A stretch of 64,000 bases of DNA from Actinomadura luteofluorescens (GTDB lineage: Bacteria > Actinomycetota > Actinomycetes > Streptosporangiales > Streptosporangiaceae), in NCBI RefSeq assembly GCF_013409365.1, contig NZ_JACCBA010000001.1, positions 8,804,001-8,868,000 of the forward strand, in the 5' to 3' direction. How positions within the stretch are numbered: position 1 is the stretch's first letter; each line of letters opens with the position of its first letter. The position numbers and the translations under genes are program-made. Below, piece after piece: positions 8,770-20,316 of this stretch. The notes under the pieces were generated by a model, which was not told the DNA's origin, made no database searches, and saw nothing but the letters and a program-made list of their open reading frames with translations.

Positions 8770-9699
8770 TCAGCCCGCGGTGATCTCGGCGGCCGCGCGG
8801 CGCAGGTGGTCCAGCATCAGCCGGGCGGACGGGGTCGGGGCGCGCCGCGCGGGCAGCGTGACGCCCACCTGGCGGCGGACGGTCTCCAGCGGCACCGGGA
8901 GCGGCGCGATGTCGGCGTCGGTCCGCGCGACCAGCTCGGGCAGGGCGGCGATCATGTCGGTGTCGCGGACGAGGGTGCGGACGGTCAGCACGGAGGTGCA
9001 CTCGACGAGGTCGCCGGGCGGGTCAAGGCCGCCGGCGCGGAAGACCTGCTCCAGCTCCGACCGCAGCGCCGTCCGCTCCAGCGGCAGCACCCACGGGTAG
9101 GCGAGCAGGTCGGCCAGGCCGAGGTCCGGAACGGAGCGCGCCGGATGGCCGAGGCGGGCGACGAGGCGGACGGGTTCGCCGTAGAGGGTGATCTGGCGCA
9201 GGCCGCGCAGGTCGCCGATCGGGTTGAGGCGGCCGAGGATCAGGTCGATCTCGCCGTCCAGAAGCCGGGGGACCTGCGCGTCGAAGGTGGCCTCCTGGAC
9301 GATCACGGTGATGCCGGGGCGGTCGCGCTTGAGCGCCGCGATCGCGCGGGGGAGCAGGACGCTGGAGCCGGCGAGCAGGGTGCCGATCGTGACCGTGCCG
9401 ACCTCGCCGTCGGCCAGGCCGCTGATGCGCTCGCCGGCGCGGCGGAGCTCGGCCAGGACGGCGCGGGCGTGCTCGACGAACGCGTCGCCGAACATCGTCG
9501 GGGTCATGCCGCGCGGGCCGCGGGTGAACAGCTCGACGCCGAGGACGCCCTCGACCTCGCGCAGGCTCCGCGTCACCGCGGGCTGCGCGAGGCGAAGATG
9601 CTCGGCGGCCCGCAGGACGCTGCCGTGGTCGGCGATGGCGACGACGAGCACCAGGTGCCGCAGCTTGAGCCGTCCGTTGAGCAGGTCGATCGCGCGCAT
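8770..9699 (-). CDS. LysR-family transcriptional regulator
   Basis: 309-residue LysR-type regulator. The N-terminal winged HTH includes LRAAEHLRLAQPAVTRSLREVEGVLGVELFTR; the C-terminal two-lobe effector-binding domain starts about residue 95. Convergent with the formamidase-like gene. The family typically senses an aromatic or pathway intermediate; here a kynurenine or anthranilate compound would fit the neighbours, as inference only. Inverted-repeat sites of the same design lie before this gene and before the formamidase gene. Confidence 0.9.
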   Translation of the reverse strand: MRAIDLLNGRLKLRHLVLVVAIADHGSVLRAAEHLRLAQPAVTRSLREVEGVLGVELFTRGPRGMTPTMFGDAFVEHARAVLAELRRAGERISGLADGEVGTVTIGTLLAGSSVLLPRAIAALKRDRPGITVIVQEATFDAQVPRLLDGEIDLILGRLNPIGDLRGLRQITLYGEPVRLVARLGHPARSVPDLGLADLLAYPWVLPLERTALRSELEQVFRAGGLDPPGDLVECTSVLTVRTLVRDTDMIAALPELVARTDADIAPLPVPLETVRRQVGVTLPARRAPTPSARLMLDHLRRAAAEITAG

Positions 9700-9707
9700 G
9701 CTGACTT

Positions 9708-9729
9708 GGTATCACAGTTCGGTCATATC
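9708..9729. promoter_or_regulatory. LysR operator candidate, site B
   Basis: GGTAT (9708-9712), 12 nt, ATATC (9725-9729), 9 nt upstream of the LysR start. It matches site A at 7807-7828 in half-sites and spacing, with one mismatch in the right arm. The position fits autoregulation, which is usual for the family. Confidence 0.45.
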
Positions 9730-9743
9730 CGGCGGCTCTGGGG

Positions 9744-11579
9744 TCACCGTCCGGGTATGGCGGCCGGGTCGAGGTACCCCTCCGCCTGGAGGGCGAAGAG
9801 CTCGGCGTAGCGCCCGCCGGCGGCCATCAGCGACGCGTGGGTGCCGTGCTCGGCGATCCGGCCGCCGGCGAGCACATAGATGTGGTCCGCCGTCCGGACG
9901 GTCGAGAAGCGGTGCGAGATGAGCAGCACGGTCCGTCCCGCGAGCAGGTCCCTGAGGCGCTCGAAGAGGTCGTGCTCGGCGCGGGCGTCCAGGGTTGCGG
10001 TCGGCTCGTCGAGGATGACGAACGGCGCGTCGCGGAAGAACGCCCGGGCGAGGGCCACCCGCTGCCACTGGCCGCCGGACAGGTCGGTGCCTCCGGCGAA
10101 CTCCGGTCCGAGCAGCGTCTCGTAGCCGTCCGGCAGCCCGCGCAGGAACGGGTCCGCCCCCGCGGCGCGCGCGGCGCGCTCGACGGCCCCCCGGTCGCCG
10201 GCGCGCTCCGGCCTGCCCAGCGCGATGTTGTCGGACGCCGGCAGCAGGTAGCGCTCGAAGTCCTGGAAGAGCACGGCGACGGAGGCGCGCAGTTCCTCCG
10301 GGGCGGCGCTCGCGACGTCGGCCCCGTCGTACAGGATCCGCCCCGACCCCGGCCGGTACAGGTGCGACAGCAGCTTCGCCAGGGTCGTCTTGCCGGAGCC
10401 GTTCTCGCCCACCAGCGCGACGACCTGCCCCGCCTTGACCGTGAGGTCGACGCCGTCCAGGGCAGGGCGGGACGCCGCGGGGTAGCGGAACCCGAGGTTC
10501 TCGACGGTGAGCACCTGGAACGGCGGCGGCGCCGGCTCGGCGGGCGCCCGCTCCGGGGGCCTGAGGAAAGACCCGAGGTCCCGCACGAACGGCGCCGCCT
10601 CGAAGAGCTGGTCGGTGCCCGCCGCGGCCGCGCGGAGGCGGGAGGCCAGCAGCAGGACGGCCGTGGCGGCGGCGCCCGCGTCGGCGGCCGGCATGGCGCC
10701 GGTCGCCGCCCGCGCCAGCAGCGGGCCGAGGACCGCGGCGAGCGCGACGCCGCTGACCGCCCGCGCCAGCAGCGTGATGCGCAGCCGGCGGCGCACGGTG
10801 CGGCGGATCTCGCCGAGCCGCTCGCGGGTGCGGGCCTCCCAGCGGGACCGCAGGTGCGGGGCCAGGCCGAAGGCGCGGACCTCCGCGGCCGCGCGGCGGC
10901 TGGTCAGCACGTCCTGCAGGTAGCTGCGCTCCCGTTCGGCGGGCGTCAGCCGGAACAGCGCGCCGTACAGCACCTGCCCGCTCTTCAGCCCGGCCAGCCA
11001 CAGCGGCGCCCCCGCGGCCACGGTGGCCGGGACGAGCAGCGGTTCGATCGCGGCGAGGGCGAGCGCCACCCCGGCCGTCGCCATCAGCGCGCCGGTGAGG
11101 GACCCGAGGCCCTGGACGACCTGGTGCGGGCGGATCCGCGCGCTCATCGACGCCCGCTCCAGCCGGTTGTGGAACGCGGGCCGCTCGAACTCCTCGAGGT
11201 CGACGGCGCAGGCCACGTCCAGGACCCGGCCCATCGCGTACCGGTTGAGCCGCTCGCTCAGCACCTCGTCGCGGGACGAGGCGACCGCGACCGCCACGGC
11301 GACGAGGGCGGTCAGGGCGAGCACGACCGCGCCCTGCGCGAGGACGGCCGTGAGGCCGGCGCCGCCGAGCGCCCGGTCCAGCAGCCTCCGCCCGCCGAGG
11401 ACGGGCAGCACCAGGCCGAGGCCGCCGGCCGCCTGCAGCGCGGTGACGAGCGCGAACTCCCGGGGCGCCGCCGACACCGCGAGGCGGACGGCGCCGAGGA
11501 CCAGGCCCGGGAGCCGCCGCAGGCCGGCCTGCGGCGGCTCCGACCACTCGGCCGCGGTCACGGGCGGCGGATCGCCCAT
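9744..11579 (-). CDS. ABC exporter (fused membrane and ATPase domains) of RiPP locus
   Basis: 611-residue ABC half-exporter: hydrophobic segments between about residues 30 and 320 form the membrane domain, followed by an ATPase with Walker A GENGSGKTT (391-399), signature LSGGQWQR, Walker B FVILDEPTATLD and switch ISHRFSTV. No N-terminal C39 peptidase domain is present, so it is not a leader-cleaving exporter. The start overlaps the ATP-grasp stop by 1 nt (TGATG), tying it to the RiPP locus. Likely exports the modified peptide; a generic multidrug role is the alternative. Confidence 0.85.
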   Translation of the reverse strand: MGDPPPVTAAEWSEPPQAGLRRLPGLVLGAVRLAVSAAPREFALVTALQAAGGLGLVLPVLGGRRLLDRALGGAGLTAVLAQGAVVLALTALVAVAVAVASSRDEVLSERLNRYAMGRVLDVACAVDLEEFERPAFHNRLERASMSARIRPHQVVQGLGSLTGALMATAGVALALAAIEPLLVPATVAAGAPLWLAGLKSGQVLYGALFRLTPAERERSYLQDVLTSRRAAAEVRAFGLAPHLRSRWEARTRERLGEIRRTVRRRLRITLLARAVSGVALAAVLGPLLARAATGAMPAADAGAAATAVLLLASRLRAAAAGTDQLFEAAPFVRDLGSFLRPPERAPAEPAPPPFQVLTVENLGFRYPAASRPALDGVDLTVKAGQVVALVGENGSGKTTLAKLLSHLYRPGSGRILYDGADVASAAPEELRASVAVLFQDFERYLLPASDNIALGRPERAGDRGAVERAARAAGADPFLRGLPDGYETLLGPEFAGGTDLSGGQWQRVALARAFFRDAPFVILDEPTATLDARAEHDLFERLRDLLAGRTVLLISHRFSTVRTADHIYVLAGGRIAEHGTHASLMAAGGRYAELFALQAEGYLDPAAIPGR

Positions 11580-12604
11580 CAGTAGCCGACCTGCTCCACC
11601 TCACCGCGCCGGAACGGGCCGCCCCGCATCAGCAGGTCCGCGATGCGGTCGCCGAGCGGCAGGCCGAGGTCGTTCTGCATCCACATGAACTGGCCGTTCG
11701 GGTTCGATTCGAGGAAGACGTGCTCGCCGTCCGGGGTGACGATGAAGTCGACCGCCGCGTAGACGAGCCCGAGCCGGTCCATCAGCGCCTGCGTGCGCCG
11801 CACGACGTCCTCCGGCAGCGGCCGGTAGTCGCCGTAGCGCAGCTCGGTGTCGGCGCGCCAGTCGATCCGCGTCCGCTCCGCGCCCTGCGAGTCGATCACG
11901 ACGGGGAAGTAGGCGTCGCCGATGATCGTGAGCCGGACCTCGTAGGCCTTCTCGATGTACTCCTGGAACTGGCAGAGGGTGTGCCGCACCCGGGGGAGGT
12001 GGTCGTGGATCTCCTCGCCGAGCACGGCGGTGTAGAGGCCGGAGGGGAACGCGCCGGGGTAGTGGACCACCCCGCCGCTGAGGGACTTGTAGACGAGCGA
12101 GCCCTCGCCCTCCTGCTTGATCAGCCGGGCGACCTCGTCGGGGTCGTTGGTCAGCAGCGTCCGCGGGACGCGGAGCCCCGCCTGCTTGGCGAGCTTGAGC
12201 TGGTACGGCTTGAGGTCGGCGACCGCGTCCAGGTCGGGGCGGTTCATCCAGAGGCAGTCGGTCGAGCGCAGGATGCCGCCGATGCCGTGCAGGGCCTCGT
12301 GGCGGGCGAACTCGCGTTCGGCCTCGCCCATCTCCTCGCCGAAGTCGAAGGCGGTGGGCCGCCGGTACCAGACGCCGGCCAGGGCGGCCAGGTCGACCTC
12401 CCGGTCGATGTCGCCGTCGTGGTGGCGCATCACCGCCCGGTCGGCGCCGTCGAAGTCGGACGTGGTGAAGCTCAGGCTGCGCGGGAAGTAGCTCGTGTCC
12501 ACCCGGACGACCCGGGCGCCCTTCGCCGTGAGGCTCCGGACGACCGGGTCGACCGTGGGGTCGAAGTCCTGCGTGAGGACCAGGACCTCGGCCTCGCCGC
12601 CCAC
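11579..12604 (-). CDS. ATP-grasp RiPP maturase (graspetide-type peptide ligase)
   Basis: 341-residue ATP-grasp protein resembling the actinobacterial ATP-grasp ribosomal-peptide maturases (SAV_5884-like, related to MvdC/MvdD). Features: an N-terminal Rossmann-like lobe (VLVLTQDFDPTVDPV), a conserved WYRRP segment, the central ATP-grasp lobe (VYKSLSGGVV), and metal/nucleotide residues in VDFIVTPDGEHVFLESNPNGQF. Such enzymes join acidic side chains of a precursor to Ser/Thr or Lys side chains, giving macrolactones or macrolactams. GTG start lies 3 nt after the stop of the adjacent precursor-like gene, and the stop overlaps the exporter start. Product chemistry is unknown. Confidence 0.88.
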   Translation of the reverse strand: MGGEAEVLVLTQDFDPTVDPVVRSLTAKGARVVRVDTSYFPRSLSFTTSDFDGADRAVMRHHDGDIDREVDLAALAGVWYRRPTAFDFGEEMGEAEREFARHEALHGIGGILRSTDCLWMNRPDLDAVADLKPYQLKLAKQAGLRVPRTLLTNDPDEVARLIKQEGEGSLVYKSLSGGVVHYPGAFPSGLYTAVLGEEIHDHLPRVRHTLCQFQEYIEKAYEVRLTIIGDAYFPVVIDSQGAERTRIDWRADTELRYGDYRPLPEDVVRRTQALMDRLGLVYAAVDFIVTPDGEHVFLESNPNGQFMWMQNDLGLPLGDRIADLLMRGGPFRRGEVEQVGY

Positions 12605-12607
12605 GCG

Positions 12608-12928
12608 TCAGGCGCACACGTCGTCGAGGATCTTGTCGCCCCACGGCGGCTGGCCTGATCCGGTGGTCGTGTACGAGCTGTACCCGGCGGTGACGTCCTC
12701 GCCGTCCGGGCCGACCCAGGTCTGGGTCGCGGGGTCGTAGTGGCCCGCCTGCGGGTCGGCCGCGGGGGCGCCGTCGTCGGGCGTCCCCCACGGGGTGGAG
12801 TAGGCGTAGCCGAACGGCCGCTCGTCACCGTCCGGGGTGGGGACGCCCGCCGGATCGAAGCCGGCGTGGTCGGGGGAGATGAAGGCGCGGGTGGTGCGGA
12901 GCGCGGGCCTGGTCAGGGTTCCGGGCAT
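12608..12928 (-). CDS. Putative ATP-grasp target RiPP precursor 1
   Basis: 106-residue small protein directly before the ligase gene (3-nt gap). The leader half has a RPFG motif (residues 37-40), reminiscent of the leader motif of ATP-grasp target RiPPs. The C-terminal half carries AGHYDPATQTW (61-71), followed by a Ser/Thr-rich run (TAGYSSYTTTGSG, 80-92) and an acidic/Lys end (WGDKILDDVCA), which would supply hydroxyl, amine and carboxyl partners for ligation. ATG 12928 has AAAGG upstream. Coding density, position and shared motif with the next small gene support a precursor; no cleavage site can be stated. Confidence 0.75.
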   Translation of the reverse strand: MPGTLTRPALRTTRAFISPDHAGFDPAGVPTPDGDERPFGYAYSTPWGTPDDGAPAADPQAGHYDPATQTWVGPDGEDVTAGYSSYTTTGSGQPPWGDKILDDVCA

Positions 12929-13030
12929 GGGCGTGCCTTTCTGCTGGGCGGACGTGCGTGTCCGACATGCGGGCGTGCGTGGGCGGAGCGGTGGCGCCGA
13001 GGAGGGCGGGGGAGGGGCGCGGGGCGGCCG

Positions 13031-13318
13031 CTAGGGGGAGGTCGGCTCGGTGATCCCGATGATCCCCGGGATGTCGCCGGAGAACGTCCAGGTCAGGCTG
13101 CTGCGGTCGTAGTGGCCCGCCGCGAGCCTCGTCGTCCGCTCCGGTTCGTGCTCGTCGGGGCGCTCGTAGAGGTAGGCCAGCGGGGCGCGGGGGCTGGTGC
13201 GGGTCCGGGCCCGGGACTCGGTCGGCCTGGCCCGGACGACCAGGTCACCGCCGTCGAGTTCGGGCGGGTCGAGACGAAGGAAGGGGGGCGGGTCCAGCGG
13301 GCCGGTGCCGCGGGTCAT
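13031..13318 (-). CDS. Putative second RiPP precursor (paralogue of precursor 1)
   Basis: 95-residue small protein, first gene of the minus-strand RiPP operon. ATG 13318 has GGAGG 9 nt upstream; an in-frame GTG at 13342 is less well placed. It contains AGHYDRSSLTW (residues 67-77), matching AGHYD-x4-TW of precursor 1 with identical spacing, and a PRAPLAYLY segment about 23 residues earlier, where precursor 1 has RPFGYAY. At DNA level a 16-nt stretch (13106-13121) is identical to 12734-12749. The tail has several Ser/Thr and acidic residues (TFSGDIP, TEPTSP). Probably a second substrate of the same ligase, or a degenerate copy. Confidence 0.6.
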   Translation of the reverse strand: MTRGTGPLDPPPFLRLDPPELDGGDLVVRARPTESRARTRTSPRAPLAYLYERPDEHEPERTTRLAAGHYDRSSLTWTFSGDIPGIIGITEPTSP

Positions 13319-13464
13319 GACTGCGGGCCTCCAGGAGATCACCGGCGATCACAAGATCAAAGTGACATGGATCACGGGGCTCGGCAAGGCGCGATCTTGT
13401 CCGTATCCGGCCAGCGGACGGAGGGTGCCGCCATAGCCGTTCCGTCATAGCGGCCGGGGGATTC

Positions 13465-13483
13465 GGTATTTGCCAGGCATAGC
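13465..13483. promoter_or_regulatory. Possible operator upstream of 3-hydroxyanthranilate operon
   Basis: GGTAT-N9-ATAGC (13465-13483) surrounds a small palindrome TGCCAGGCA (13471-13479), 47 nt before the first gene of the operon. CATAGC also occurs at 13432-13437, 13446-13451 and 13478-13483. The half-site resembles the LysR candidate sites A and B but the spacing differs, so assignment to that regulator is weak. Confidence 0.25.
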
Positions 13484-13529
13484 TTCGCGGGTGAGTATCG
13501 GGGGGTCGAGCCACGCGGGAGGGAAGCGG

Positions 13530-14966
13530 ATGAAGGCTGAGCACTACGTCGGCGGGGTGTTCCGTTCGGACGGTCCGGCCTTCCCCCTCATCGCGCCGGT
13601 GGACGGCACCGAGCTGGGCGCCGTCCCCGAGGCCACGCGGGAGGTCGTGGACGACGCCGTGGCCGCGGCCCGTGCCGCGCTGAAGGGCCCCTGGGGCGCG
13701 ATGGCCGCCGAGGAGCGGGCCGCGGCGCTGCGGCGCGTCGCCGACGGCGTCCAGGCGCGGTTCGAGGAGTTCGTCGACGCCGAGGTCGCCGACACCGGCA
13801 GGCCCCGCGCGTTCGCCGAGACCGTCGACGTGCCGCGCGCCGTCGGCAACTTCCGCGCCTACGCCGACCTGCTGTACGGGCGCCCGGAACGGGCCTACAC
13901 CACGCGGGTCCCGGGGTGGAGCTCGGGGACGGGCGAGGCGCTCAACTACACCGTGCGCCGGCCGCTCGGGGTGGTGGCGGTCGTCTCGCCGTGGAACCTC
14001 CCGCTGCTGCTGTCGACCTGGAAGATCGCGCCCGCGCTCGCGTGCGGGAACGCCGTGGTGGCCAAGCCGTCGGAGGAGACGCCCTCCACCGCGACGCTGC
14101 TCGCCCGGGTGATGGACGACGCGGGCCTTCCCCCTGGCGTGTTCAACCTGGTGCACGGGCACGGCCCCGGCGCGGCCGGGGAGTTCCTCACCGGGCACCC
14201 CGGGGTGGACGCGATCGCGTTCACCGGCGAGTCGGCCACCGGCGCCGCGATCATGCGCAACGCCGCCGACCACGTCACCCCCGTCTCGTTCGAGCTGGGC
14301 GGCAAGAACCCCGCGCTCGTCTTCGCCGACGCCGACCTGGACGCCGCCGTCGACGGCACGGTCCGCTCCTGCTTCACCCACTCCGGGCAGATCTGCCTGT
14401 GCACCGAGCGCGTCTACGTGGAGCGCCCCGTCTTCGAGGAGTTCGTCTCGAGGCTCGGCGAGCGGGCCCGCGCGCTGGACGGCTACGGGCCGATGATCTC
14501 GGCCGGGCACCGCGACAAGGTCCTGTCGTACCTCCGGCTCGCCCGCGAGGAGGGCGCCACGGTCGTCGCCGGCGGCGGCGCCCCCGAGTTCGGGGACGCG
14601 CGGGACGGCGGCTTCCACGTCCAGCCGACCGTCCTCACCGGGCTCCCCGAGACCGCCCGGGCCGTGCGGGAGGAGATCTTCGGGCCGGTCTGCCACGTCG
14701 CGCCGTTCGACACCGAGGACGAGGCCCTCGCGCTCGCCAACGACAGCCCCTACGGGCTCGCCGCCACGGTGTGGACGCGGGACCTGTCGCGCGCCCACCG
14801 GGTGGCGCCGCGTGTCGAGACCGGGATCGTCTGGGTGAACTGCTGGAACCTGCGCGACCTGCGCACCCCGTTCGGCGGCGTCAAGGCGTCCGGGATCGGC
14901 AGGGAGGGGGGAGAGTACTCCCTGGACTTCTTCTCCGAGCCCGTCAACGTCTGCGTCCAGATCTGA
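13530..14966 (+). CDS. nbaE: 2-aminomuconic 6-semialdehyde dehydrogenase
   Basis: 478-residue NAD-dependent aldehyde dehydrogenase with Asn156 (SPWN), general base Glu255 (FELGGKN) and nucleophile Cys289 (SGQIC). The best family match is 2-aminomuconate/2-hydroxymuconate semialdehyde dehydrogenase. It would oxidise 2-aminomuconic semialdehyde, made by the decarboxylase encoded later in this operon, to 2-aminomuconate. ATG 13530 follows GGGAGGGA. It opens a seven-gene operon with tight or overlapping junctions. The surrounding 3-hydroxyanthranilate genes favour the amino rather than the hydroxy substrate. Confidence 0.88.
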   Translation: MKAEHYVGGVFRSDGPAFPLIAPVDGTELGAVPEATREVVDDAVAAARAALKGPWGAMAAEERAAALRRVADGVQARFEEFVDAEVADTGRPRAFAETVDVPRAVGNFRAYADLLYGRPERAYTTRVPGWSSGTGEALNYTVRRPLGVVAVVSPWNLPLLLSTWKIAPALACGNAVVAKPSEETPSTATLLARVMDDAGLPPGVFNLVHGHGPGAAGEFLTGHPGVDAIAFTGESATGAAIMRNAADHVTPVSFELGGKNPALVFADADLDAAVDGTVRSCFTHSGQICLCTERVYVERPVFEEFVSRLGERARALDGYGPMISAGHRDKVLSYLRLAREEGATVVAGGGAPEFGDARDGGFHVQPTVLTGLPETARAVREEIFGPVCHVAPFDTEDEALALANDSPYGLAATVWTRDLSRAHRVAPRVETGIVWVNCWNLRDLRTPFGGVKASGIGREGGEYSLDFFSEPVNVCVQI

Positions 14967-14977
14967 GAGCGAGCCAC

Positions 14978-15762
14978 GTGACCACGAACATCGACGCCGC
15001 CGCCGAGCGACTCCTCGGCGCCTACGCCGGCGGCACGCCGTGCGCGCCCGTACGCGACCTGATCGGTACGGCGGACGACGCCTACGCCGTCCAGGACCGG
15101 CTGACCGACCGCTGGCTGGGGGAGGGGCGCCGCCTCGCCGGCCGCAAGATCGGCCTGACGTCGCGCGCCGTCCAGGCGCAGATCGGGGTGGACAGCCCCG
15201 ACTTCGGGATGCTGTTCGCCGACATGGCCGTCCCCGACGGGGAGGAGGTCCCCGCCGGCGCCGTGCTCCAGCCGCGCGCCGAGGCGGAGGTCGCCCTCGT
15301 GCTGGAGCGCGACCTGACCCACGAGCGGCACACCGCCGCCGACGTGATCCGCGCGACGGCGTTCGCGCTGCCCGCCATCGAGGTGGTGGGCAGCCGCGTC
15401 CGCGACTGGGACATCACGCTCGCCGACACGGTCGCCGACAACGCCTCCTCCGGCATGTACGCGCTGGGCAACCGGCCCGTCCCGCTCAAGGACGTCGACC
15501 TGCGCCTGTGCGGGATGGTGATGGAGCGCCGCGGCGAGCAGGTCTCGACCGGCAACGGCGCCGCCTGCCTCGGGCATCCGCTGAACGCCGCGCTCTGGCT
15601 CGCCGACACCCTCGTCCGCGTGGGCCGCCCGCTGCGCGCGGGCGACACCGTCCTGACCGGCGCGCTCGGCCCGGTGGTCCCGGCCGGCCCGGGCGACGTG
15701 TTCGAGGCGCGCATCGACGGGCTCGGCGACGTCCGCGTCGCGTTCGGCAAGGAGGAGTCCTG

Positions 15763-15763
<1 letters not shown>
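14978..15763 (+). CDS. nbaH: 2-keto-4-pentenoate hydratase
   Basis: 261-residue member of the hydratase/decarboxylase (MhpD/XylJ/XylI) family. Conserved segments are [29 protein letters not shown] and [14 protein letters not shown]. It hydrates 2-oxopent-4-enoate to 4-hydroxy-2-oxovalerate in the lower meta-cleavage pathway. The next gene is a paralogue with the decarboxylase pattern; the assignment of hydratase to this copy and decarboxylase to the next rests on family resemblance. GTG start, 11 nt after the dehydrogenase stop. Confidence 0.82.
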
Positions 15764-18553
<2,790 letters not shown>

Positions 18554-18557
<4 letters not shown>

Positions 18558-19804
18558 CCCTGGAGGACGAGGCGCGGCGCCTCGACGAGACCGATCCGCT
18601 GCCCACGCTGCGCGGGGAGTTCCTCGTCCCGCCCGCGCCCGGCGGGCCCTACGCGGAGGCCGCGTACTTCGCGGGCAACTCCCTCGGGCTCCAGCCGAGG
18701 AGCGTGGCGGGGCGGCTCCGCGAGGAGCTGGACGACTGGGCGCGGCTCGCCGTCGAGGCCCACACGCAGGGGCGCCGCCCCTGGGTGGACTACCACGAGC
18801 TGCTGCGCGGGCCCGCCGCCCGCCTCGTGGGCGCGCTGCCGCACGAGGTCGTCGCGATGAACTCGCTGACGGTGAACCTGCACCTGATGATGGCGAGCTT
18901 CTACCGGCCCGCCGGTACGCGGACCCGCATCCTCATCGAGGACGCGGCGTTCCCGTCCGACTCCTACGCGGTGGCGAGCCAGGCCGTCCACCACGGCCTC
19001 GACCCGGCCGGGACGGTCGTGCGGCTCAGGCCCCGCGACGGCGAGGACGTCCTGCGCACCGAGGACGTCCTCGCGTACCTCGACCGGGAGGGCGGCACGG
19101 TCGCGCTGGTCCTGCTCGGCGGGGTCAACTATCTGACCGGGCAGCTCATGGACATGGCGGCGATCACCAAGGCGGGCCGGGCCGCGGGCGCGGTCGTCGG
19201 GTGGGACCTCGCCCACGCCGCCGGGAACGTCCCCCTGCGGCTGCACGACTGGGACGTGGACTTCGCAGCCTGGTGCACCTACAAGTACCTCAACGGCGGT
19301 CCCGGCGCCGTCGCGGGATGCTTCGTCCACGAGCGGCACGTCCGGGACGCCTCCGTGCCGAAGCTGGCGGGCTGGTGGGGCACCGACCCCGCCGTCCGTT
19401 TCCGGATGGACCCCGACATCGCGCCGCCCGCCTCCGCCGACGCCTGGCAGCTGTCCAACCCGCCGATCATGGCGCTCGCCCCGGTGCTGGCCTCCCTGGA
19501 GATCTTCGACCGGGTGGGGATGGACGCGCTGCGCGCCAGGAGCGAGCGCCTGACCGGCTACCTGGCGGACCGGCTCGCCGAGGCCGGCGCCGAGGTCGTC
19601 ACGCCGTCCGACCCGGCGGCGCGCGGCGCGCAGTTGTCGGTGCGGGTGCCGGACGCGGTCGGGCTCGTCCGGCGGCTCGCCGAGGCGCACGGTGTCGTCG
19701 CCGACGCGCGCGAGCCCGATGTCGTCCGTTTCGCGCCCGTCCCGCTGTACTGCACCTTCCACGACTGCCACCGCGCCGCGGCGGCCCTCGCGGATCTTCT
19801 TTAG
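18554..19804 (+). CDS. kynU: Kynureninase
   Basis: 416-residue PLP enzyme. The PLP lysine is K244 in TYKYLNGGPG, with WDLAHAAGN (Asp218, His221) contacting the cofactor; FAGNSLGLQP near the N-terminus and LSNPPIMALAP are family hallmarks. It cleaves kynurenine or 3-hydroxykynurenine to anthranilate or 3-hydroxyanthranilate plus alanine. Last gene of the operon and its entry enzyme. GTG start overlaps the ACMSD stop (GTGA). No kynurenine 3-monooxygenase or tryptophan dioxygenase is in the window. Confidence 0.94.
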
Positions 19805-19997
19805 GTGTGTCGGTGCATGGGTCCGCCCGGCATCGGGTAAGTTCGTCTGCGTTGCACGATGGTGTCGGCCCGGCCGGCCGGCGCCAAGCAGTCTCGAAGC
19901 GTTTTCTCCGGGTGACCGGCGGGCGTGAGTGAGTCCGCTTGCAGCCCGGCCCCGCCGACCGGCGGGCCGGAGACGTTTTACCCGGAAGGGAAAGACC

Positions 19998-20201
19998 ATG
20001 GCCGAAGGCACCGTGAAGTGGTTCAACGCTGAGAAGGGCTTCGGGTTCATCGCGCCCGACGGCGGCGGCCCCGACGTGTTCGTCCACTACTCGGCGATCA
20101 CGACCAACGGCTACCGCAGCCTCGACGAGAACCAGCGCGTCGGGTTCGAGATCACCCAGGGCCAGAAGGGCCCGCAGGCCGAGGGCGTCTACCCGCTCTA
20201 A
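19998..20201 (+). CDS. cspA: Cold-shock protein
   Basis: 67-residue single CSD/OB-fold protein with RNP1 (KGFGFI) and RNP2 (VFVHYSAI), of usual CspA length. Binds single-stranded RNA/DNA as an RNA chaperone. ATG 19998 has GGAAGGGAAAG upstream. It sits alone after a 193-nt gap (19805-19997) that probably holds its promoter and a structured 5' leader, as is common for cold-shock genes; I could not define that structure. Followed by a hairpin terminator. Confidence 0.95.
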   Translation: MAEGTVKWFNAEKGFGFIAPDGGGPDVFVHYSAITTNGYRSLDENQRVGFEITQGQKGPQAEGVYPL

Positions 20202-20222
20202 GGTCCTGCCGGATCTCAGCTG

Positions 20223-20254
20223 AGGCCGGGGGCGCTCGCGCGTTCCCGGCCTTT
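20223..20254 (+). terminator. Terminator after cold-shock gene
   Basis: Perfect 8-bp stem (AGGCCGGG 20223-20230, CCCGGCCT 20245-20252) with a 14-nt loop and a short T-run after it, 22 nt past the cspA stop. Confidence 0.65.
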
Positions 20255-20316
20255 CGCATGTCCACCGGCCGGCTCACGCGTTCGCGCGCTCGACCGAGGC
20301 CACTTCCAGACAGGCC

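Noticed and set aside
9744..11579. Leader-cleaving bacteriocin exporter
   Set aside because: No N-terminal C39 peptidase domain or catalytic Cys/His pair precedes the membrane region.
11696..11715. tRNA-like GGTTCGATTC
   Set aside because: Lies inside the ATP-grasp coding sequence and has no flanking cloverleaf.
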